From an uncultured Fretibacterium sp. (lineage in GTDB: Bacteria > Synergistota > Synergistia > Synergistales > Aminobacteriaceae): DNA of 9,769 nt. Location of the stretch: NCBI GenBank assembly GCA_937915835.1, contig CALGHA010000186.1, forward strand, positions 1 through 9,769, written 5' to 3'. The notes below the pieces were generated by a model, which was given only the letters and a program-made list of their open reading frames with translations, searched no databases and was not told where the DNA came from. Position 1 is the stretch's first letter, and each line of letters opens with the position of its first letter. Shown here one piece after another: positions 1 through 6,199 of the stretch. Position numbers and translations under genes: made by a program.

Positions 1-2
1 AT

Positions 3-56
3 AAATTGAAGCTGAACGAGGCGGCGACGATTTGGATTCAGCAGCCTTCGAGATAA
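3..56 (+). CDS. Possible C-terminal tail of an upstream gene (partial)
   Basis: One plus-strand frame is open from the window edge to a TAA at 54-56 and would encode 17 residues ending in IQQPSR. The tail is too short to assign to a family. It is proposed only because the sequence becomes AT-rich directly afterwards and a promoter-like element for the next gene follows. A second frame is also open from base 5 to a TAA at about 101-103, so the choice between frames is uncertain. No function is proposed. Confidence 0.25.
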   Translation, partial: KLKLNEAATIWIQQPSR

Positions 57-98
57 CAAAGCACACAAAAATGAGAAGGTTTATTTTTCTCAGCCTGT

Positions 99-104
99 TA
101 TAAT
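99..104 (+). promoter_or_regulatory. -10 element of the symporter gene promoter
   Basis: A perfect TATAAT lies 36 bases before the symporter ATG. No good TTGACA-like -35 box lies 16-18 bases upstream, so the promoter may be weak, activator-dependent or of extended type. A Shine-Dalgarno sequence TTGGAGGT (123-130) follows, ten bases before the ATG at 140. A competing ATG at 132 is out of frame and too close to the ribosome site. A weak six-pair inverted repeat, TGAGAA/TTCTCA (72-77 with 87-92), sits just upstream and could be the end of the previous transcript or an operator. Confidence 0.4.
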
Positions 105-139
105 CTTAAAATTATTTTTCAGTTGGAGGTTATGTTTTC

Positions 140-1519
140 ATGTCGGAAAATTCACGTGAAACATTCGGAAGCCGTTTAGGATTTATCTTCCTATCGGCAG
201 GCTGTGCAATAGGTCTTGGCAATGTCTGGAGATTTCCTTTCATTACGGGGCAATACGGCGGCGCAGCATTTGTTCTTGTTTACATTCTCTTTCTTCTGTT
301 TCTTGCTTTGCCCATCATGGTAATGGAGTTCGCAGTCGGTCGAGCTTCACAAAAAAGTATGTCGCGTTCATTCAGTAAGTTATGCCCCGAACATAAAATC
401 TGGTCAATCTGGGGTTATATCGGCTGGGCAGGAAATTACATCCTGATGATGTTTTACACCGTTGTAACCGGCTGGATGTTAGCTTACACGTATTATTCTG
501 CGGCAGGAACTCTTGCAGGAATGAACTCTGAAGCTGTCGGAAATTTCTTCGGCGGATTGCTCTCAAATCCCACAGAGTTAGTCTCATGGATGACGCTAGC
601 AATCGTAATCGGAACTGTCGTATGCTATTCAGGACTTCAAAGCGGAGTTGAGCGAGTTACGAAAATCATGATGGCCGGATTGTTAATCATTATGATTGCG
701 CTGGCTGTTCGTGCTGTTACTCTTGAAGGAGCTGACAAAGGACTTGAATTTTACCTTAAGCCGGATTTCAACAAGTTAGTCTCAGAAGGTTTAGGGACAA
801 CATTATACGCGGCATTAGGTCAAGCATTCTTCACGTTAAGCATAGGCATTGGCTCAATGGCAATTTTCGGAAGCTATATTAATCGCGACAAAACTTTATT
901 CGGCGAGAGCTTAATCATTACCGGACTTGATACTTTTGTTGCGCTCACAGCAGGATTAATAATTTTCCCGGCATGCTTTGCTTACGGTATTAATCCTGGA
1001 GCAGGTCCCGGTTTAATCTTCGTAACTCTTCCGAACATGTTTAACCAGATGCCTAACGGTCAAATTTGGGGAGCATTATTCTTCCTGTTCATGAGTTTTG
1101 CGGCACTCTCAACGGTTATAGCTGTGTTCGAGAATATTGTAGCGTGCTATATGGATTTCTTTAACTGGTCGCGTCAGAAGTCTTCGTTAATTATGGGCGT
1201 AACAATCTTCTTCTTGTCAATTCCGTGTGCTCTGGGCTTCAACGTTTGGTCAGGATTTCAGCCGCTTGGTCCTGGTTCAGGAGTTCTTGACTTAGAAGAC
1301 TTTATCCTGAGCAATAATTTACTTCCAATCGGAGCAATCGTGTATTTACTGTTCTGCGTTACTCGTTACGGCTGGGGTTGGGATAAATTCGTTGAAGAGG
1401 CTGACGCTGGAGAAGGAGCGAAATTCCCAAGAGGCTTAAGATTTTACTTCACGTATATTTTGCCGGTAATAATGCTCGTAATTCTCGGTGTTGGATATTA
1501 TCAGACATTTGCGAAATAA
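140..1519 (+). CDS. Sodium-dependent amino-acid symporter, NSS (SNF/LeuT-fold) family
   Basis: The 459-residue protein is an inner-membrane neurotransmitter:sodium symporter-type carrier, expected to couple Na+ entry to amino-acid uptake. The first membrane helix carries the family hallmark GLGNVWRFPF (about 25-34), including the unwound-helix Asn28 that aligns with a sodium/substrate ligand of LeuT. The second helix ends in MEFAVGR (62-68). Tyr106 in helix 3 corresponds to the substrate-gating tyrosine of LeuT, and the helix 6 motif GQAFFTLSIG (227-236) matches the LeuT unwound segment, with Ser234 as a likely ligand. By eye I count eleven hydrophobic segments, the number seen in many bacterial members such as MhsT, and the length is typical of those proteins. 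The ATG at 140 has a strong ribosome site. The rubredoxin gene starts 52 bases downstream with no obvious terminator between. The family is secure; the substrate, perhaps a hydrophobic or aromatic amino acid, cannot be read from sequence. Confidence 0.93.
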   Translation: MSENSRETFGSRLGFIFLSAGCAIGLGNVWRFPFITGQYGGAAFVLVYILFLLFLALPIMVMEFAVGRASQKSMSRSFSKLCPEHKIWSIWGYIGWAGNYILMMFYTVVTGWMLAYTYYSAAGTLAGMNSEAVGNFFGGLLSNPTELVSWMTLAIVIGTVVCYSGLQSGVERVTKIMMAGLLIIMIALAVRAVTLEGADKGLEFYLKPDFNKLVSEGLGTTLYAALGQAFFTLSIGIGSMAIFGSYINRDKTLFGESLIITGLDTFVALTAGLIIFPACFAYGINPGAGPGLIFVTLPNMFNQMPNGQIWGALFFLFMSFAALSTVIAVFENIVACYMDFFNWSRQKSSLIMGVTIFFLSIPCALGFNVWSGFQPLGPGSGVLDLEDFILSNNLLPIGAIVYLLFCVTRYGWGWDKFVEEADAGEGAKFPRGLRFYFTYILPVIMLVILGVGYYQTFAK

Positions 1520-1535
1520 AAGCGTTTCATTATGC

Positions 1536-1541
1536 TATAAT
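1536..1541 (+). promoter_or_regulatory. -10-like element before rubredoxin
   Basis: A TATAAT lies 30 bases before the rubredoxin ATG, within the 52-base gap after the symporter gene. It is embedded in a perfect short inverted repeat, GCTA-TAAT-TAGC (1534-1545). No convincing -35 box is present at normal spacing: TTGCGA at 1509-1514 is 21 bases away. Rubredoxin may therefore have its own weak promoter in addition to read-through from the symporter gene. Confidence 0.35.
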
Positions 1542-1571
1542 TAGCGCAATTCGTAGAGGGAGGTTTATTCA

Positions 1572-1730
1572 ATGACAAAGTATGTATGCACAGTGTGCGG
1601 TTATGTTTATGACCCTGAGGCCGGAGATCCGGATAACGGCGTAGATCCTGGAACTGCGTGGGAGAATGTCCCTGAAGATTGGGTATGCCCGTTATGCGCG
1701 GTCGGAAAAGATATGTTTGAAGCTCAGTAG
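1572..1730 (+). CDS. Rubredoxin
   Basis: This 52-residue protein is a complete classical rubredoxin, a small cytoplasmic one-electron carrier with a single iron bound by four cysteines. The two CxxC knuckles are visible: Cys6-Thr-Val-Cys9 followed by Gly-Tyr, and Cys39-Pro-Leu-Cys42. Between them are the typical aromatic and acidic residues, YDPEAGDPDNG (13-23) and the WENVPEDWVCP stretch (30-40). Length and spacing match stand-alone rubredoxins of anaerobes. The ATG is preceded by a very strong ribosome site, AGAGGGAGGT (1555-1564), eight bases upstream. In anaerobes such proteins usually pass electrons to rubrerythrin, superoxide reductase or flavodiiron oxygen reductases; none of these partners lies in the window, so the acceptor is unknown. 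A strong hairpin terminator follows 24 bases after the stop. Confidence 0.96.
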   Translation: MTKYVCTVCGYVYDPEAGDPDNGVDPGTAWENVPEDWVCPLCAVGKDMFEAQ

Positions 1731-1754
1731 AAATTAAGAAATAGAGAAAAAATT

Positions 1755-1779
1755 CCCCCGTCTCACAACAAGGCGGGGG
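1755..1779. terminator. Bidirectional intrinsic terminator between rubredoxin and the GH13 gene
   Basis: A nine-pair stem (CCCCCGTCT at 1755-1763 with AGGCGGGGG at 1771-1779, one G.U pair) encloses a seven-base loop. On the plus strand it is followed by CTTTATTAT. On the minus strand it is followed by AATTTTTTCTC, a better U tract. It lies 24 bases past the rubredoxin stop and 15 bases past the GH13 stop, so it should end transcription from both convergent genes. Confidence 0.88.
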
Positions 1780-1794
1780 CTTTATTATGCAAGA

Positions 1795-3636
1795 TTACAG
1801 GTTAGCAAGAAGCCACACAAAGCTATAGCCTTCGAGCGTAATTTGTCCGATTGAATTTCCCGTAAATCTTTCGCCCGTAATCATATCGCGATACTCAAAC
1901 AAGCCGCCTAAATTTTCGTCCGGCGTGAAAGTCTGAGCCTCGTCGCTGAAGTTGAAGAATGCGAGCATTTTTTCCTTCTGAGTTTTCTCGCCATAATACC
2001 GGCCAATTCCGAGCACATGATTATTTCCGGTCTCAACAAGCCACGTATCAGCCGAGTTCGAGAATACTGCTTGAGTGTCGCGTAAGCTCATTAACTTTCT
2101 TATTGCGCTGAAAATTTTTCCTTCGGGCGTGTTAATGTCATCACGTTTTGCGGCATTGGCCCAGTTGAACGCGCCTCTGTGAACATAACGGCTGTCGGCT
2201 GATTTGTCCGGGTCATTGTGATATGAATAATCGTTGAGTTGTCCGATTTCGTCACCGCTGTAAAGTACAGGAATTCCGCTCTGAGTGAACAAGAAAGCAT
2301 GAAGCATAACATCAAGTTTTATTGCCGCGTCCTTATTCGCACTCTCAAGCCCGCAGAGTGAAGCCGTCGTTCCGCACATTCTAGCGTCGCCGAGTTCCGG
2401 AGCATCATTGTACGTCTCGCCTCTTGACGGTGAACCCTTGAAGTCCCCTTTGAAGTAATCGTTCAAGAATTTCTTGTGAGCAACTTCATCAATTCCGAAC
2501 GTCCTTAAGAAGTCGTAATCAAGTCCCCAGCCAATATCATCATGACAGCGTAAATAATTCTGGAACACGTAAACTTTCGGCAATGCAAATACGCTTGCTA
2601 ACTGGTGCTTCATTAAGCGGGTATCTTGTGTAGCTACAGTGTGCCACGTGCTGGCCATCGTCGTAACGTTGTAGAGCATGTTGCATTCCGGCTTCTCGAC
2701 AGTTCCGAAATAAGGCACAACTTTTGACGGCTCCATTACGACTTCACCGAGTAAAAGAGTTCCGGGACAAACGATTTCTGCCGCCATCCTCATAATGCGT
2801 ACAAGAGTATGAACCTGCGGAAGATTTCTGCAATTCGTGCCGAGCGTCTTCCAGATGTAAGGTACAGCGTCAAGACGAATAATATCAATTCCCTGATTGC
2901 AGAGGTAAAGCATGTTCTCGGTCATATCGTTGAAGACTACGGGGTTGCGATAATTCAAGTCCCATTGATAGGGGTAAAACGTCGTCATTACAACTTTTCC
3001 GGATTGCTGGTTATACGTGAAATTTCCGGGAGCTGTCGTCGGGAAAACTTCGGGTAAATGCTGCTCAAACTGGTTCGGGATTTCCCAGTTGTCAAAGAAG
3101 AAATATCTGTCCTGAAATTCTTTCTCGCCGTTCTTAGCGCGCATTGCCCATTCATGGTCCTCGCTCGTATGGTTCATTACGAAGTCCAAGCATACGCTAA
3201 TTCCCATTTCGTGGCATTTCGCCGATAAATCCGCTAAGTCCTCCATTGTTCCCAAATCCGGCCGGACCTTGCGAAAATCTGAAACAGCATAACCGCCGTC
3301 GCTTCGTCCTTTGGGAGTGTCGAGCAGGGGCATTAAGTGCAAGTAAGTAACTCCGCATTCTTGAATATAATCAAGGTGAGACTTTATGCCCTGAAGATTT
3401 CCGCCGAAACACTCAGTGTACATCATCATTCCGAGCATATCGTTTCCGGCGTACCAAGTTGGATCATTTTCGCGGGCCTCGTCGAGTTCACGGAGAAGGT
3501 CATTGCGTGAGGACCAGCATTTTTGGAGCATTGAGCAGAAGTAATCGAAGGCCTGTTTGTCGCTGCCGTAGAGTTCGTAGTACAACCATTTTAGCTCGTC
3601 GTAGTGTCGGGCGAGCCTCGTCTCAAATTCATTCAT
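1795..3636 (-). CDS. Amylosucrase-type glycoside hydrolase (GH13 subfamily 4)
   Basis: The 613-residue protein closely resembles amylosucrases (EC 2.4.1.4), which transfer glucose from sucrose to an alpha-1,4-glucan and release fructose. No signal peptide is seen, so it is probably cytoplasmic. An alpha-helical N-terminal region (1-60) precedes the barrel. Recognisable motifs are LHLMPLLDTPKGRSDGGYAV (99-118, Asp113 in the sucrose pocket), DFVMNHTS (151-158), TTFYPYQWDLNY (218-229), the nucleophile segment DIIRLDAV (251-258, Asp256), the acid/base segment LLLGEVV (294-300, Glu298), and RCHDDIGW (363-370, His365 and Asp366). ADSRYVHR (480-487) carries Arg483, equivalent to the arginine that salt-bridges Asp113 in Neisseria amylosucrase. 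All catalytic and sucrose-pocket residues I can align from memory are present, and length is close to the usual 620-640. The ATG is preceded by AAAGGAGA at ten bases. A related sucrose hydrolase activity cannot be excluded by sequence alone. Confidence 0.88.
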   Translation of the reverse strand: MNEFETRLARHYDELKWLYYELYGSDKQAFDYFCSMLQKCWSSRNDLLRELDEARENDPTWYAGNDMLGMMMYTECFGGNLQGIKSHLDYIQECGVTYLHLMPLLDTPKGRSDGGYAVSDFRKVRPDLGTMEDLADLSAKCHEMGISVCLDFVMNHTSEDHEWAMRAKNGEKEFQDRYFFFDNWEIPNQFEQHLPEVFPTTAPGNFTYNQQSGKVVMTTFYPYQWDLNYRNPVVFNDMTENMLYLCNQGIDIIRLDAVPYIWKTLGTNCRNLPQVHTLVRIMRMAAEIVCPGTLLLGEVVMEPSKVVPYFGTVEKPECNMLYNVTTMASTWHTVATQDTRLMKHQLASVFALPKVYVFQNYLRCHDDIGWGLDYDFLRTFGIDEVAHKKFLNDYFKGDFKGSPSRGETYNDAPELGDARMCGTTASLCGLESANKDAAIKLDVMLHAFLFTQSGIPVLYSGDEIGQLNDYSYHNDPDKSADSRYVHRGAFNWANAAKRDDINTPEGKIFSAIRKLMSLRDTQAVFSNSADTWLVETGNNHVLGIGRYYGEKTQKEKMLAFFNFSDEAQTFTPDENLGGLFEYRDMITGERFTGNSIGQITLEGYSFVWLLANL

Positions 3637-3675
3637 GCAAACGAATCTCCTTTTTTAATTGGAATTTTGGCAACA

Positions 3676-3706
3676 AGTATAACAATAAAACTCTATCAAC
3701 GCACAA
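3676..3706 (-). promoter_or_regulatory. Possible promoter of the GH13 gene
   Basis: On the minus strand TATACT (3676-3681) lies about 40 bases before the GH13 start. The best upstream -35 candidate is TTGTGC (3701-3706), 19 bases away, inside the end of the YunG-like gene. Both matches are imperfect. No terminator hairpin is seen in the 59-base gap after the YunG-like gene, so read-through from the upstream pair is at least as likely. Confidence 0.25.
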
Positions 3707-4139
3707 GAAATTTTCTCAGTTCTTCCCTCAAATATTCGTATCTAGCTTTCTTCTCGGAATTGGCAAAATGTTTCTCTCGTGATTGCTCCGGATTGTTCGT
3801 GTAATCTAGCTTCTCACCTTGAAATTGTTCACTAGTCAGGTCAAAAATTTTCCCGTCCACGACGTTATAACAATGAAAATTTCCCTCGCTCCTAAAAATC
3901 CCGTGAACTTCTCCGCCGAAAATATCCTGAGCAAGAAATGACGTAATCGAACATTGGCCGACGGTGATATTCTCTTCGCTCCATTTAGGACGTAATCTCG
4001 ACGTACAGGAATATTCACACCAGACGTTTAATAATGCATCGTATAAATCACAGGGCGTGTTTATCCCTCTGAACTCGTCGTTGAGCGCGTGAATGCTTTC
4101 TGAATTTTCCCAGCCGTAAAATTTATATTTTTTCGTCAT
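3696..4139 (-). CDS. YunG-like protein of unknown function
   Basis: This 147-residue cytoplasmic protein resembles the poorly characterised YunG-like family of Bacillus and other Firmicutes. Its pattern is a basic/aromatic RPKWSEENITVGQCSITS (50-67), then an acidic-hydrophobic FGGEVHG (74-80), FHCYNVVDGKIFDLTSEQF (88-106), and a C-terminal REKHFANSEKKARYEYLREE (121-140). The ordered Cys63 (in GQCS), His89 (in FHCYN) and Asp95/Asp100 invite comparison with papain-like or transglutaminase-like catalytic centres. That is my inference, not an established activity. The gene sits 14 bases after the D-Ala-D-Ala dipeptidase gene, and its ribosome site GTGGGAG overlaps that gene's stop region, so the two are almost certainly co-transcribed and probably translationally linked. 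The family resemblance is fairly confident; the function is not known. Confidence 0.8.
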   Translation of the reverse strand: MTKKYKFYGWENSESIHALNDEFRGINTPCDLYDALLNVWCEYSCTSRLRPKWSEENITVGQCSITSFLAQDIFGGEVHGIFRSEGNFHCYNVVDGKIFDLTSEQFQGEKLDYTNNPEQSREKHFANSEKKARYEYLREELRKFLVR

Positions 4140-4153
4140 CTTTCATTCTCCCA

Positions 4154-4810
4154 CTAATACCGCCACTTAAACGGAGGCTTTGTATAGCCGTAATAAATTT
4201 CGCTTGAGCCCGTATGTTCAGCCCATTGACGATTGCCGAAGTCATAATGCCACCATTCCGATGAATAATTCGTGAAGCCGACTTGTTCCATTACTCGTTT
4301 CAATGTCATTCTGTTCGTGTGAGCTATTGCGTTGTGTTTATCTTCGAGCTTATCAGCGTAAAAATCAGTCCGTGAATATTCTTCTGTCTCGTCGAAACTT
4401 CCTCCCATCGGTAAATAATGCCCGAACTTGTCAGCAAGCGTTAAGTCGATTGCGCCGCCGGTTAAATGTCCTGAAACGTTTTCATCCTCTTTTGACGGAA
4501 CAGCCACGAAAATTTTTGTCTGGTTATATGCCTCATCGTCGTTCAAACCTTTAGCTTTCAAGCGCGAAAATAATATGTTGAATAATTCCGATTGAAGCTC
4601 ATATGAACGCCAGCCATCCCATACAACAAAACGCAATCCTTCGGGTAAACTTTCAGCCGCAACTAATAATCTCTCGTAAACACTCTCACGAAGCCAAATA
4701 TCCGAAATACTGCCTCTTAAGCCCTCGCCGAAATACCAGCTCCGCGCTAAAATTTTCTCTGGATAAAGGTTTGCTTGCACTAATGGCTCATGATTTTTCG
4801 TGAAGTTCAT
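4154..4810 (-). CDS. D-alanyl-D-alanine dipeptidase, VanX/DdpX type (peptidase M15D)
   Basis: The 218-residue zinc dipeptidase is predicted to hydrolyse free D-Ala-D-Ala (EC 3.4.13.22). No signal peptide is present, consistent with cytoplasmic recycling of peptidoglycan-derived dipeptide. The zinc motif SGHLTGGAID (113-122) supplies His115 and Asp122. EWWHYDF (185-191) supplies the catalytic Glu185 and the third zinc ligand His188. DGWRSYELQ (65-73) supplies Arg68, equivalent to the transition-state arginine Arg71 of VanX. Length is close to VanX (about 200 residues). Start choice is supported by TTAAGGAGAG about seven bases before the ATG. The YunG-like gene follows 14 bases downstream. Other vancomycin-resistance genes (vanH, a D-Lac ligase, vanRS) are absent here, so a housekeeping DdpX-like role is more likely than resistance. 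Confidence 0.92.
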   Translation of the reverse strand: MNFTKNHEPLVQANLYPEKILARSWYFGEGLRGSISDIWLRESVYERLLVAAESLPEGLRFVVWDGWRSYELQSELFNILFSRLKAKGLNDDEAYNQTKIFVAVPSKEDENVSGHLTGGAIDLTLADKFGHYLPMGGSFDETEEYSRTDFYADKLEDKHNAIAHTNRMTLKRVMEQVGFTNYSSEWWHYDFGNRQWAEHTGSSEIYYGYTKPPFKWRY

Positions 4811-4839
4811 TTAATCTCTCCTTAACTTTAAGTTCACAT

Positions 4840-4849
4840 TATTATAATA
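4840..4849. promoter_or_regulatory. Overlapping divergent -10 elements
   Basis: The ten-base perfect palindrome TATTATAATA contains TATAAT on the plus strand (4843-4848) and TATAAT on the minus strand (4841-4846). It lies in the 58-base gap between the dipeptidase gene (minus) and the LarA-like gene (plus). Minus-strand transcription would start near 4834 and give a 20-odd base leader containing the ribosome site; a TTAATA at 4864-4869 is a possible -35 at 17 bases. Plus-strand transcription would start near 4855, only just upstream of its ribosome site, and its best -35 match (TTAACT, 4822-4827) has a short 15-base spacer. RNA polymerase could not occupy both at once. Confidence 0.4.
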
Positions 4850-4855
4850 TTTTTA

Positions 4856-4864
4856 TGAGGTGAT
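4856..4864 (+). promoter_or_regulatory. Ribosome-binding site fixing the LarA-like start
   Basis: TGAGGTGAT matches the anti-Shine-Dalgarno complement at good spacing for the ATG at 4869. An in-frame GTG at 4860 would extend the protein by three residues, but it lies inside this ribosome site and has none of its own, so the ATG is preferred. Confidence 0.75.
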
Positions 4865-4868
4865 ATTA

Positions 4869-6176
4869 ATGCAGATTAAACGGGGCGGAGTTGTCTCAAA
4901 ACTTCTTGAGGGCGTAAAAATTCCGCGAATGTTCAGAGCTAAGCAAGTTTTTCCGCGAGAAACAATTAAACCTGAGGATATTCCGGCAAAAGTTTTCTCG
5001 GAGCTTTCACGTGAGCCATTCTCAAGCAAGATTAAACCGGGAATGCAGATTGCCATCACAGCAGGAAGTCGAGGCATAGCCAACGTCGCAATAATCACAC
5101 GGGCAATCGTCGATTTCGTCAAGAGCAAAAACGCAATCCCCTTCATAGTTCCAGCAATGGGCAGTCATGGAGGAGCTACAGCAGAAGGTCAGCTTGAAGT
5201 TTTAGCCGGATATAATATTACTCCGGAGACAATGGGCTGTGAAATTCGTTCAAGCATGGAAGTTGTCGAACTCGGAATGTCAGACTCAGGCCGAAAAGTT
5301 TTCATCGACAAGAACGCCTATAACTCCGACGGAATAATTATCTCGTGCAGGCTTAAACCTCATAATGCCTTCAGAGGAGCTTACGAAAGCGGGCCTTGCA
5401 AGATGATGGCGGTAGGACTTGGCAAGCAAAAAGGAGCCGAACAAGTTCACAGCGACGGAATGGGAAGAATACACATTAATATTCCCTCAATCGCTAAAGT
5501 CGTAATCTCAAAAGCTCCCGTCCTCTTCGCAATCCCATCAATCGAGAATGCTTATGATGAAACCTGTAAAATCGAAGCTATCGACGCAAAAGATATTCTG
5601 ACGAGAGAGCCTGAACTCCTCAAATTCGCGTTTACTCAGATGCCCTCGCTTTTAGTCGGTGAATGTGATGTGCTTATAGTTGACGAGACAGGAAAAAATT
5701 ACAGCGGAACAGGAGTTGACCCGAATATTACCGGGACATTCTCAACGGAATTTGCAACGGGCGGCGTGAAAGTTCAACGTACGTGTTTTCTGGACTTGAG
5801 CGAAGAAAGTCATGGAAATTCTCTCGGCGTCGGACTTGCGAACGTAATAACCAAGAAATTTTTTGACAAGATTGATCCGGAAAAAATGTATCCAAACTGC
5901 ATAACGTCAACAGTTTTAGCAAGCGCAAGAATTCCCTGCGTCGTCGCCAATGACAAAGAAGCAATCCAAATGTGTATACGAACCTGCACAGGAATTGACA
6001 AAGATAAAGTTAGAGTGATAAGAATTCCTAATAGCCTTCACATCGGAAATATCATGTTGAGTGAAGCATATTATGACGACGTGAAAGCTGGAAGATGGCC
6101 GGGCTTAAGCGTTTTGTCCGAACCTGAAGAGTTAATCTTTGACGCAAATGGCGATATCAATACCCCCTCGCTCTAA
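4869..6176 (+). CDS. LarA-like nickel-pincer family protein (DUF2088; putative 2-hydroxyacid racemase/epimerase)
   Basis: The 435-residue soluble protein belongs to the LarA/DUF2088 superfamily, whose characterised members racemise or epimerise 2-hydroxyacids with a nickel-pincer nucleotide cofactor. Visible landmarks are AGSRGIAN (65-72), PAMGSHGGATAEGQ (95-108), RLKPHNAFRG (161-170), SGPCKMMAVGLGKQKG (174-189) and AEQVH (190-194). By eye against Lactobacillus LarA, Arg68, His100, His165, Lys178 and His194 fall at the positions of Arg75, His108, His174, the cofactor-binding Lys184 and His200; the Lys-to-His spacing of 16 is the same. The canonical aspartate of the DxTR segment appears to be Ala65 here. 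The C-terminal half has the subfamily segments DETGKNYSGTGVDPN and LDLSEESHGNS. Cofactor genes larB, larC and larE are not in the window. It converges with a TctCBA operon, suggesting action on an imported organic acid. Superfamily is confident; reaction and substrate are inferred. Confidence 0.87.
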   Translation: MQIKRGGVVSKLLEGVKIPRMFRAKQVFPRETIKPEDIPAKVFSELSREPFSSKIKPGMQIAITAGSRGIANVAIITRAIVDFVKSKNAIPFIVPAMGSHGGATAEGQLEVLAGYNITPETMGCEIRSSMEVVELGMSDSGRKVFIDKNAYNSDGIIISCRLKPHNAFRGAYESGPCKMMAVGLGKQKGAEQVHSDGMGRIHINIPSIAKVVISKAPVLFAIPSIENAYDETCKIEAIDAKDILTREPELLKFAFTQMPSLLVGECDVLIVDETGKNYSGTGVDPNITGTFSTEFATGGVKVQRTCFLDLSEESHGNSLGVGLANVITKKFFDKIDPEKMYPNCITSTVLASARIPCVVANDKEAIQMCIRTCTGIDKDKVRVIRIPNSLHIGNIMLSEAYYDDVKAGRWPGLSVLSEPEELIFDANGDINTPSL

Positions 6177-6186
6177 GACAAGGGGG
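6163..6186. terminator. Intrinsic terminator overlapping the LarA-like stop codon
   Basis: CCCCCT (6163-6168) pairs with AGGGGG (6181-6186) around a 12-base loop, followed on the plus strand by CTTTCTTAATT. The left arm lies in the last coding codons (Thr-Pro-Ser) and the stop codon sits in the loop. It also lies 14 bases past the stop of the minus-strand tctA gene, but that direction lacks a U tract (TATTGAT), so it is mainly a plus-strand terminator. Confidence 0.7.
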
Positions 6187-6199
6187 CTTTCTTAATTCC

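Noticed and set aside
372..602. Minus-strand reading frame of 76 codons inside the symporter gene
   Set aside because: It lies wholly antisense to a confidently assigned NSS gene, and its protein has no recognisable motif.
2809..3057. Plus-strand reading frame of 82 codons inside the GH13 gene
   Set aside because: It overlaps the conserved catalytic region of the amylosucrase-type gene in antisense, so it is a shadow of that coding sequence.
3459..3804. Two overlapping plus-strand frames spanning the GH13/YunG-like junction
   Set aside because: They run antisense to both recognised genes and have low-complexity, arginine/serine-rich products typical of shadow frames.
4154..4810. Vancomycin-resistance vanX gene
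   Set aside because: The protein family fits, but no vanH, D-Ala-D-Lac ligase or vanRS homologue is present in the window, and housekeeping DdpX-type dipeptidases share the same motifs.
4860..4868. GTG start for the LarA-like gene
   Set aside because: The GTG is part of the ribosome-binding site for the ATG at 4869 and has no Shine-Dalgarno sequence of its own.
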